Origin: CAYTLQ01 sp964438715
GTDB lineage: Bacteria > Bacteroidota > Ignavibacteria > Ignavibacteriales > Ignavibacteriaceae
Reading direction: 5' to 3'
NCBI GenBank assembly: GCA_964438715.1
Contig: CAYTLQ010000022.1
Coordinates: forward strand, 1-13,034
DNA length: 13,034 bases
Numbering within the stretch: the stretch's first letter is position 1; the number at the start of each line of letters is the position of its first letter. The translations under genes were made by a program, and so were the position numbers. The notes beneath the pieces were generated by a model. It did not search any database and was not told the origin of the DNA. It worked only from the letters and a program-made list of their open reading frames with translations. Positions 1 through 5,586 of this stretch are shown here, in pieces.

Positions 1-60
1 GAACTTCTCATTTGCTGCTGATGTGAATAAATCGACATTATTGATTTTGTTGCTTCGCAT
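1..60 (-). CDS. 5' end of a minus-strand gene, possibly replication-associated recombination ATPase RarA (partial)
   Basis: Only the first 20 codons are in the window; the gene continues off the left edge. The peptide begins MRSNKINNVDLFTSAANEKF. The start is supported by an AGAAGAG ribosome-binding-like stretch about 7 nt upstream and by a near-consensus promoter at 94-122 that would give a leader of about 27 nt. A 'DLF...A' N-terminus before the 'PLAxRMRP' segment is typical of RarA/MgsA AAA+ ATPases, which act at stalled replication forks. The diagnostic segment lies outside the window, so the name is a weak guess from family knowledge. That a gene starts here is much better supported than its identity. 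Confidence 0.4.
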   Translation of the reverse strand, partial: MRSNKINNVDLFTSAANEKF

Positions 61-93
61 TTTTGTTCTCTTCTTTTTGATTTCTCTGAAGCA

Positions 94-122
94 ATTTTAT
101 TTAAATTCTTAACATTTGTCAA
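94..122 (-). promoter_or_regulatory. Sigma70-type promoter for the left-edge gene
   Basis: Read on the minus strand, TTGACA (117-122) is followed by a 17-bp spacer and TAAAAT (94-99). This is a perfect -35, optimal spacing and a five-of-six -10. Transcription would begin near 87, about 27 nt before the ATG at 60. It is the best promoter in the window and argues for ordinary sigma70-type signals rather than the Bacteroidetes TAnnTTTG type. Confidence 0.65.
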
Positions 123-148
123 TTAATTTTTCAGAGGTTTCCTTTAAT

Positions 149-198
149 TAATTATGATATAAGAATGATTAAATAATTATGATATAAGAATGATTAAA
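149..198. repeat. Perfect 25-bp tandem duplication
   Basis: Two head-to-tail identical 25-bp copies lie at 149-173 and 174-198. Each starts TAATTATGATATAAG and ends AATGATTAAA. The pair sits about 27 bp upstream of the -35 box of the left-edge promoter and inside non-coding DNA. It could be a recent slippage duplication or a duplicated upstream binding site; nothing visible decides between these. Confidence 0.85.
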
Positions 199-280
199 GT
201 TAATAATAAAAATATCTAAAATAGGATTTAATTAAACACACACTGATTATAAGAATAACGAATGTTAATCAATTATTTAG

Positions 281-304
281 TAAGCCCGCCAAAAGACGGG
301 CTTA
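281..304 (-). terminator. Hairpin downstream of the pilin-like gene
   Basis: TAAGCCCG (281-288) and CGGGCTTA (297-304) form a perfect 8-bp GC-rich stem with an 8-nt loop, 25 bp beyond the stop codon of the pilin-like gene. On the minus strand the stem is followed by CTAAATAATTG, with only a poor U tract. It is therefore a plausible but not classical intrinsic terminator. Confidence 0.6.
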
Positions 305-328
305 TCTGAACAATAAGGATGAGATTAA

Positions 329-718
329 TCAGTTAACTTTTGTAATGGTAATAGATGTTGCTGTTACTGTTGCACGATGAGTAACACCCGAAGTTCCGTT
401 GTCACCTTTTTCAGTTCCAACACCCTGGAATACGATAGATGTAGCGGTACCCGCTGTGCTGATTGTATATGTACCGTTAGCGTTAGAGCTCATTCCTGTA
501 GGAATTGAAAAACCTACGAAGGAGTTTCCACCGCCGCCAAGTGAAGTTGGTTTCTTGTAATATTGCTGAGCTTGAGCCGCTAGGTTGTTAAGATCAGCGA
601 CTACAGCATCACGATTTGCCTGTACTGCAGAAGCCTGAAATAAGTTGATACCTACCACAATTGCGATACCAACAATGATAACGCCTAAAACGATAAGGAG
701 CAGCTGTTGTTGACCCAT
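329..718 (-). CDS. Type-IV-pilin-like structural protein with an MGQQQ N-terminus
   Basis: The 129-aa protein is probably a subunit of an extracellular or periplasmic filament. It begins MGQQQLLL, then has a continuous hydrophobic segment (residues 6-27), an amphipathic helix-like stretch (28-56, ending QQYYKKP), a GGGG linker (61-64) and a Ser/Thr/Gly-rich beta-strand-like C-terminus. This is the layout of type IV pilins and pseudopilins: an N-terminal helix plus a small beta head. The leader is only Met-Gly if cleavage follows Gly2, and there is no Glu at +5, so it is not a canonical PilA, GspG or Flp. Similar MGQQQLLL proteins are, as I recall, common in Ignavibacteria and other FCB bacteria without assigned function. 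The ATG at 718 has an AAGAAAGG-like ribosome-binding site. It is divergent from the minor-pilin operon and followed by a hairpin. The pilin class is inferred from architecture, not from a hallmark motif. Confidence 0.7.
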   Translation of the reverse strand: MGQQQLLLIVLGVIIVGIAIVVGINLFQASAVQANRDAVVADLNNLAAQAQQYYKKPTSLGGGGNSFVGFSIPTGMSSNANGTYTISTAGTATSIVFQGVGTEKGDNGTSGVTHRATVTATSITITKVN

Positions 719-777
719 GGTGAACCTTTCTTATTATGTTGTTATTTTAATGAATTAGCTTTTCCAGAAATAACTAA

Positions 778-792
778 GAAATAATTGTGCCA
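778..792 (-). promoter_or_regulatory. Partial sigma54-like -24/-12 element upstream of the pilin-like gene
   Basis: On the minus strand TGGCAC (787-792), five bases and TTTC (778-781) match the sigma54 consensus TGGCAC-N5-TTGC except for the G of the -12 element. It lies about 60 bp before the start codon. Many type IV pilin genes use sigma54, which makes the match attractive, but the missing G is one of the most conserved bases. Confidence 0.25.
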
Positions 793-844
793 AAAAATTA
801 ATATTAAAATTGCTTGAAATTAAGTCTTGCGGGAGTTTTTTTAT

Positions 845-886
845 GGTAATTTTTACTGCCGGTAGATTTTACATGTAAATTTTACC
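845..886. promoter_or_regulatory. Cluster of three 12-bp operator-like elements
   Basis: GGTAATTTTTAC (845-856), GGTAGATTTTAC (861-872) and, inverted, GGTAAAATTTAC (875-886 on the minus strand) are near-identical. The last two form a 26-bp imperfect palindrome around a perfect 12-bp core, TTTACATGTAAA (868-879). Regular spacing and symmetry resemble a binding site for a dimeric regulator. The elements lie 127 bp from the pilin-like start and 240 bp from the operon start. No regulator gene is adjacent. Confidence 0.45.
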
Positions 887-1126
887 GAGATTTAATTTAG
901 AGATTATTTTCAAACGAAAATTTGAATTTTTTTTACAACAAAAAATTTGTTAATTGGTATAGTTATTGAAGTTTCATCTTATAGGCAACTTATATCTATA
1001 AAGAGATGTATAGCACAAACAGAGATGAAGCTCGATGGTATATTAGGATCGGCTAATCAATAAAATTTATTCAATTTTTAAAAATACGGCAGAAGAATTT
1101 AGAGAGCATATAATGAGGAAATTTCC

Positions 1127-1630
1127 ATGGGTACAGGACAATCACTTTTTGCAATAGCATCGATGATGCTGTTGACGATGATTACAACAAGAATTAATTC
1201 AACTATTCTTACCACGCAGGAAACAACACAAAATTCTAAGTTTGCACTTGCCGCTATTTCATTAGCAACTTCAAAAATGGAGTACGCTACCAGACTTGAT
1301 TTTGACGAGAATACCATTGCCGCACCGCAAAAAAACATTAATTCTAATCCCTGTACAGCGGCAAACAGGTTAGGAAAGGAAACCGGAGAAACAACCCTAA
1401 ATACATTTGACGATATTGACGATCTAAATAATTACACTGAAACTGATTCTTCATTGACCTCAGCCGTGTTTACAACAACTATGAAAGTTTACTATGTTTC
1501 TCAAACTGATCCGGACAGAATTAGTTCTTCTGTAACATGGCATAAAAAAGTTGAGGTAAGAGTTTCAAGTGTCTCGATGACTGATACAATTAAAGCAAGT
1601 ATGATCTTCAGTTATTGGAACTTCAGGTAG
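1127..1630 (+). CDS. PilV-like minor pilin/pseudopilin
   Basis: The 167-aa protein is the first gene of a three-gene plus-strand operon. It begins MGTGQSLF, then has a hydrophobic helix (about 7-20) and a helix with the pattern 'SLATSKMEYATRLDFDE' (45-61). That pattern resembles the A-x-S-x-x-E-x-A stretch of PilV/GspI-type minor pilins. 'FDDIDDLNNY' (94-103) and paired beta strands such as 'MKVYYVS' and 'KKVEVRVSS' follow, again typical of minor pilins. The likely role is in initiating or capping a pilus-like filament with the two downstream gene products. If a prepilin peptidase cuts after Gly4, the mature protein begins with Gln; Glu+5 is absent. The ATG at 1127 is preceded by ATGAGGAAATTTCC, a usable ribosome-binding site. 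Assignment is by pattern only; a general pseudopilin is the alternative. Confidence 0.65.
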   Translation: MGTGQSLFAIASMMLLTMITTRINSTILTTQETTQNSKFALAAISLATSKMEYATRLDFDENTIAAPQKNINSNPCTAANRLGKETGETTLNTFDDIDDLNNYTETDSSLTSAVFTTTMKVYYVSQTDPDRISSSVTWHKKVEVRVSSVSMTDTIKASMIFSYWNFR

Positions 1631-1636
1631 GTTATT

Positions 1637-2239
1637 ATGGGATATTCAACTTTACTCGACATTCTTGGTTCAATGTTTATTGGGGGAGTTCTTTTGCTGA
1701 CGCTGAATCAAGTGAATCAGAATACTGTAACAAACGCCCAGTTTTATTCCGGCGATATGTTGATGCAGAGAGATTTACTGCAGATTGTAGAAATTGTAGA
1801 AAGCGACTTTAAAAGAATTGGATATACTGCTAATCCTGCGCTCATACCAACACCTACAGATGCCATTCTCGCTGCTGATAGTTCGTCATTTCGTTTCAAG
1901 GGTGATGTGAATGCAGATGGCAATCTTGATTCTTTAGAATATTATCTTGGCTCTACTTATGAACTTCGTGAAACACAAAATCCGAGGGACAGATTTCTTT
2001 ATAGAAAGTGGAATACTGACAATCCAATGCGGATAGCGCGTGTTACGCAGTTTTTACTGAAATATTATAACGCACTTGGTGATTCAATAGATTTGCCTAT
2101 TCTGCCTACAGAAACCGGCGAAATCTCTCTCATCCAAATCTCGGTGCAGATAGAAAGTCCTGAAGAAATAAATAGCGAGTATGCTAAGGTTTACTGGCGA
2201 CAGGTACGCCTTGCAGCAAAAAACTTAAGAAATAGATAA
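1637..2239 (+). CDS. PilW-like minor pilin with EF-hand-like loop
   Basis: The 200-aa protein starts 6 bp after its upstream neighbour, with AGGTAGG at the junction as ribosome-binding site, so the two are probably translationally linked. The N-terminus MGYSTLLDILGSMFIGG is a short leader plus hydrophobic helix (about 4-22). 'VESDFKRIGY' (54-63) matches the 'x-D-x-R-x-x-G-Y' segment of PilW-type pilins. Residues 90-101 read DVNADGNLDSLE, a full 12-position EF-hand-type loop (acidic or Asn at 1, 3, 5, Gly at 6, hydrophobic at 8, Asp at 9, Glu at 12), followed by a YYL strand. A beta-rich C-terminus ends in 'WRQVRLAAKNL'. PilW-like proteins act as minor pilins in filament priming or adhesion. 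The loop suggests calcium binding, which is inferred. Confidence 0.68.
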   Translation: MGYSTLLDILGSMFIGGVLLLTLNQVNQNTVTNAQFYSGDMLMQRDLLQIVEIVESDFKRIGYTANPALIPTPTDAILAADSSSFRFKGDVNADGNLDSLEYYLGSTYELRETQNPRDRFLYRKWNTDNPMRIARVTQFLLKYYNALGDSIDLPILPTETGEISLIQISVQIESPEEINSEYAKVYWRQVRLAAKNLRNR

Positions 2240-2257
2240 TTTTTTTAGGGTAACGAT

Positions 2258-3472
2258 ATGTTTGGAAAAGCATCGCTCTTACTTGTAATGGGTTTCAGCA
2301 CTATTTTTATGGTGTATAATGCAAATATGCTTACGACGGGAAATGATTCTGTTGATGTGTTTACATCGTATTATGCAAAAACGAATGCTTCATTTATTGC
2401 GGCAAGCGGAGCTCATATTGCCTGTAATAATATTTATTTTACCCCAAACTGGAATTCTGGTATAAGTAACCTGAGCATTAATGGTGGTACGCTTAATGTA
2501 GTTGTTACCAATCTTACATCCAACAGACGGCAAATACAATCAATCTCCTCTTTTATGGGGGAGAAAGACACCGTAACAGTCGTTTTTCAACCGAGTAATT
2601 TTGCAAAGTTTGCTTATTACTGTTCAAATATGCCCGGTAACCTTTATTATATTAGCGGTGATACCGTTTGGGGACCAATGCACATTCAGGGAAAACTTAA
2701 TGTTTCCGGCTCACCGGTTTTCTATGGGAAAGTTACCACAAAGACAGGGTTGAAAACTCTTAGTTCTCGTGATGATCCGAAATTTTATGGGGGTTACGAA
2801 ACCGGTGTTGATTTAACTATGCCCAGCGACTATGCTGCGGCATATAGCGCTGCCTCATCCGGAGGTCGTACTTTTAGCAATAAAGATGTATGGATTGAGT
2901 TTAATGCTGACGGATCACTTCGTTATAAGGAAGGCGCTTCTGGTTCCTGGGTTACTACTACTGTTTCTGCATTTGCGCCAAATGGCGTCGTTTATGTTGA
3001 TAAAGGAAATCTTTACATTAAAGGAACTTTGAATGGCAAACTAACTTTGGCGGCAGGCGTAAGCTCTGGAACAGGAAGCGGTAATGTTTATCTGGAGGAT
3101 GATATTGTTTATGCGGATGATCCACGAGATGGTTCATCGGATGACATGCTGGGAATTCTGGCAAGTAATGATATCGTAATTCGTGATAATGCCGCAAACC
3201 GCTCAAATATTAATATCCACGCATCAATATTCAGTTTGCGTGGAGGACTTGAAGCAGAAAATTATAACAGACTACCATATTGCGGCTCTATTAATTTGTT
3301 TGGAGGCCTTATTGAAAATCAGGCACAGCCAACAGGTGTATTCGATCCAAGATCAGGAAGAATTACCAGCGGGTTTAATAGTAATTTCCGATATGATGAA
3401 CGGTTCATGATTGAAATTCCTCCCTCTTTCCCTGTAACGGGTAGTTACGAAATTATTTCCTGGCTCGAATAA
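2258..3472 (+). CDS. DUF4900-like / PilX-like minor pilin component
   Basis: The 404-aa protein is the last and largest gene of the minor-pilin operon, 18 bp after the previous gene, with AGGGTAAC as ribosome-binding site. It begins MFGKASLLLVMGFS with a hydrophobic helix (about 5-20), followed by 'ASFIAASGAHIA' (44-55), a PilX-type helix with clustered small residues. The middle ('GDTVWGPMHIQGKLNVSG', 134-151) and the C-terminus ('DDMLGILASNDIVI' 295-308, 'SINLFGGLIENQ' 344-355, 'IPPSFPVTGSYEIISW' 387-402) match the pattern I know from DUF4900 proteins of Ignavibacteria-like bacteria. These look like beta-helical exported proteins. The likely role is a large tip or accessory subunit of the same filament. 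Family assignment is from memory of conserved motifs and its biochemical function is unknown. Confidence 0.65.
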   Translation: MFGKASLLLVMGFSTIFMVYNANMLTTGNDSVDVFTSYYAKTNASFIAASGAHIACNNIYFTPNWNSGISNLSINGGTLNVVVTNLTSNRRQIQSISSFMGEKDTVTVVFQPSNFAKFAYYCSNMPGNLYYISGDTVWGPMHIQGKLNVSGSPVFYGKVTTKTGLKTLSSRDDPKFYGGYETGVDLTMPSDYAAAYSAASSGGRTFSNKDVWIEFNADGSLRYKEGASGSWVTTTVSAFAPNGVVYVDKGNLYIKGTLNGKLTLAAGVSSGTGSGNVYLEDDIVYADDPRDGSSDDMLGILASNDIVIRDNAANRSNINIHASIFSLRGGLEAENYNRLPYCGSINLFGGLIENQAQPTGVFDPRSGRITSGFNSNFRYDERFMIEIPPSFPVTGSYEIISWLE

Positions 3473-3488
3473 TTGGTTTATCTGTGAA

Positions 3489-3521
3489 AAGGCTGTATTG
3501 ACAAACTGCCAATACAGCCTT
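3489..3521. terminator. Bidirectional intrinsic terminator between convergent genes
   Basis: AAGGCTGTATTG (3489-3500) and CAATACAGCCTT (3510-3521) form a perfect 12-bp stem with a 9-nt loop. The plus strand continues TAATATTTT and the minus-strand reading continues TTCACAG. It lies 17 bp after the pilin operon and 28 bp after msrA, so it can serve both convergent units. It is the strongest terminator in the window. Confidence 0.85.
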
Positions 3522-3548
3522 TAATATTTTAAAGCCAATTGTGTTTAT

Positions 3549-4217
3549 TTATTCAGTTTCACCAGGTTTTAATTTATCCTTAAATACCTTGCGGAATTTT
3601 TCCAGTTTTGGAGTTATAACAAAAGAACAGTAAGGTTTACTACTGTTTTCGTTGTAATAATTTTGGTGATAATCCTCTGCAATATAGAACTCGGCGGCGG
3701 GACTAATTTCGGTAACAATAGGATCTGAATAAATTTTTTCCGCATCAAGCTTTGCTTTATAGTATTCTGCGCGTTCCTTTTGAGCACTATTATGATAAAA
3801 GACAACAGACCGATATTGAGTTCCGACATCGGCGCCTTGTCTGTTAAGGGTTGTCGGGTCATGTGTTTTCCAGAATACTTCCAAAAGCTCGTCATACGAA
3901 ATTGTATCAGGATCGAAAGTAATTTGACAAACTTCAGCATGACCGGTTTTACCGGTACAAACTTGTTCATACGAAGGATTTTTTACTAAACCACCCATGT
4001 ACCCCGATTTCACTTCAATTACACCTTTTAATCGCTCAAAAACAGCCTCCACACACCAGAAACATCCTGCGCCAAATGTTGCAGTATCCTTTTTGCCGTT
4101 GTACTCCACATCATTCTCCTTATTTATGATTTTACCGGAAGCTCCGGGATGAAATAGTGATATGGAAAAACCAACCAATATTATTCCTATAAGTCCGGTA
4201 ATGAAATATCTATTCAT
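3549..4217 (-). CDS. msrA: Peptide-methionine (S)-S-oxide reductase MsrA, exported or membrane-anchored
   Basis: This enzyme reduces methionine-S-sulfoxide in proteins back to methionine. The catalytic motif GCFWC is at 51-55, with nucleophile Cys52. Family blocks follow: 'SGYMGG' (71-76), 'HAEVCQI' (93-99), 'HDPTTLNRQGADVGTQYRS' (119-137), 'EDYHQNYY' (181-188) and 'PYC' (195-197), where Cys197 could act as resolving cysteine. Residues 1-23 are a hydrophobic N-terminal segment absent from cytosolic MsrA, so the protein is probably secreted or anchored facing the periplasm. There is no lipobox. At 222 aa it is a single MsrA domain plus this leader, without a fused MsrB. The ATG at 4217 has only a weak A-rich leader upstream. 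It is divergent from two exported thioredoxin-like genes, which are plausible reductant partners; this link is inferred. Confidence 0.93.
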   Translation of the reverse strand: MNRYFITGLIGIILVGFSISLFHPGASGKIINKENDVEYNGKKDTATFGAGCFWCVEAVFERLKGVIEVKSGYMGGLVKNPSYEQVCTGKTGHAEVCQITFDPDTISYDELLEVFWKTHDPTTLNRQGADVGTQYRSVVFYHNSAQKERAEYYKAKLDAEKIYSDPIVTEISPAAEFYIAEDYHQNYYNENSSKPYCSFVITPKLEKFRKVFKDKLKPGETE

Positions 4218-4367
4218 TTTTAGCTTTTATTAAAAAAAGTAATTGTAGTATTTTGTATCTGTTCGAAATTGATAAAATACAATACAGTAAATATTTTCAT
4301 ATAATTCTCCCGTTCCAATGACGGCAGACACATTTATAAACATATTAATGATAAAAAAGGTTGCCTA

Positions 4368-4835
4368 ATGAAAAAACTACTCCATTTTTCCCTGTTTTTA
4401 TTTTTTGTGCTTTCATTTAGCCTTTCCGCACAGAACGAGGAAAATAAGCGGGAAAAATTTGATCCAACAAGAAACCCTGCTGAGGATCTTAAAATTGCAA
4501 TCAAACAGGCTAAAAAAGAAAATAAAAGAATTTTACTCGATGTTGGAGGTGAATGGTGCAAGTGGTGCCATATTTTAGACAAATTTATCGAAGAAAATCC
4601 GGATGTGAGAAAGGCTTTTTCAGAGGCATTTATTGTCTTGAAAGTTAACTACAGCAAAGAGAATAAGAACGAGAAATTTCTGGAAGCCTATCCAAAAATC
4701 AAAGGATATCCACACTTTTTTATTCTTGATTCAAATGGTAAGTTTTTAGCATCGCAGGATACCGGAGAACTTGAAGAGGAAGACTCTTACAGCAAAGAAA
4801 AACTATTAAACTTTGCAAATAAATGGAAGAAGTAA
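4368..4835 (+). CDS. Exported thioredoxin-like protein with CKWC motif
   Basis: The 155-aa protein has a Lys-Lys N-terminus, a hydrophobic core and a probable signal-peptidase site after 'SLSA' (18-21), so it is exported. The remainder is a thioredoxin-fold domain of the thioredoxin_7 / DUF255-like type: 'RILLDVGGEWCKWCHILD' (54-71) with redox pair Cys64/Cys67, and the cis-proline loop 'GYPHFFILD' (113-121, Pro115). The tail is Lys/Glu-rich. Such proteins shuttle electrons to periplasmic reductases or repair disulfides. The start is preceded by AAAAAAGG. It is divergent from msrA with a 150-bp gap holding a TATAAT at 4300-4305, which could be its -10 box. A role in recycling the exported MsrA is a reasonable inference, not shown. 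Confidence 0.85.
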   Translation: MKKLLHFSLFLFFVLSFSLSAQNEENKREKFDPTRNPAEDLKIAIKQAKKENKRILLDVGGEWCKWCHILDKFIEENPDVRKAFSEAFIVLKVNYSKENKNEKFLEAYPKIKGYPHFFILDSNGKFLASQDTGELEEEDSYSKEKLLNFANKWKK

Positions 4836-5090
4836 TCACTTTTTCAAAAAATGTTAAACGATACCCGATCGGAATGAGTAATTAAAAAGTTCCTTCTGTT
4901 CCGGAAAAAATTTATAGATCAGGTGATTAAAGTTATAACAACCTAAGAGTTATGTATGAAATACTCTATAAATAATTAAAAATGCTATTAACTCTCACGC
5001 CGATTGAAAAGCTATTTTATCCTTAACGAAATACAAAATTTGAATCTTCGTAGTCAATACAACATCTTATAAATAAAAAACCGGATTAGT
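4836..5090. other. Intergenic region between the two thioredoxin-like genes
   Basis: This 255-bp AT-rich stretch carries no ORF longer than about 15 codons. No strong hairpin was seen, so a terminator for the first gene is not evident. TATAAA at 5068-5073, 18 bp before the downstream ATG, is a possible -10, but no -35 at proper spacing was found. The length suggests that the second gene has its own promoter. Confidence 0.5.
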
Positions 5091-5537
5091 ATGAAACACA
5101 CATTAATAGTTATAGGTCTTATAGTTCTCTTCATTTTTTCGGGATGCAAAAGTTCCTCCGACGGACTTGACTGGGAAATAAAAATTGAGTCGGCGCTCCA
5201 AAAAGCAAAGGCTGAAAACAAATATATTTTAGTTAACTTTACCGGCTCAGACTGGTGCGTGTGGTGTAAACGATTAAATGATGAAGTTTTTTCGAAACCC
5301 GAGTTCAAAGAATTTGCTGAAAAAAAGCTTATTCTTGTAAAAATCGACTTTCCAAAAGAGAAAGAACTGCCATTAGATGAAAAACTTTATAATCAGCAGT
5401 TAGCACAACAATTTGCTGTTGAAGGGTTCCCCACAATTTATATTCTCAAAAATGATGGTACTGCAATATATCAGACCGGATACCTTGCCGGTGGTGTACG
5501 CAATTATATTAATGATCTTGAACGGGTGATGCAGTAA
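5091..5537 (+). CDS. Thioredoxin-like lipoprotein with CVWC motif
   Basis: The 148-aa protein starts with a lipoprotein signal: hydrophobic residues 4-16 and lipobox FSGC, with Cys19 as the lipidated residue. The mature part is a thioredoxin_7-type domain: 'YILVNFTGSDWCVWCKRL' (45-62) with redox pair Cys56/Cys59, and the cis-proline loop 'EGFPTIYILKNDG' (111-123, Pro114). It is tethered to a membrane, probably facing the periplasm. It is a diverged paralogue of the exported protein encoded upstream, sharing the W-C-x-W-C active site and overall size. The likely role is thiol-disulfide exchange in the envelope, possibly with the nearby MsrA; the partner is inferred. GGATTAG before the ATG is a weak ribosome-binding site. 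Confidence 0.87.
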   Translation: MKHTLIVIGLIVLFIFSGCKSSSDGLDWEIKIESALQKAKAENKYILVNFTGSDWCVWCKRLNDEVFSKPEFKEFAEKKLILVKIDFPKEKELPLDEKLYNQQLAQQFAVEGFPTIYILKNDGTAIYQTGYLAGGVRNYINDLERVMQ

Positions 5538-5586
5538 TGTTTCATTATATCAATAGCCGTGTTTCGATTTAAGACATTGCAAAATT

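Larger units (their letters stand above)
719..1126. promoter_or_regulatory. 408-bp divergent regulatory region between pilin-like gene and minor-pilin operon
   Basis: No coding region of credible length is seen here. The region is strongly AT-rich and must contain the promoters for both directions. Visible structure is a cluster of three 12-bp operator-like elements at 845-886 and a partial sigma54-type -24/-12 match on the minus strand at 778-792. On the plus side only weak sigma70-like matches are found, for example TTGAAG at 966-971 with TTATAT at 990-995. The length is large compared with other gaps in this window, which suits complex regulation. Confidence 0.6.

Noticed and set aside
1099..1338. 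Minus-strand 79-aa open frame overlapping the PilV-like gene
   Set aside because: It is antisense to a gene with family-like sequence, has no recognisable motif and no ribosome-binding site of note.
4218..4367. TTGTAT/ATACAA inverted repeat between msrA and the thioredoxin-like gene
   Set aside because: Arms of only six bases separated by a long AT-rich loop are expected by chance here.
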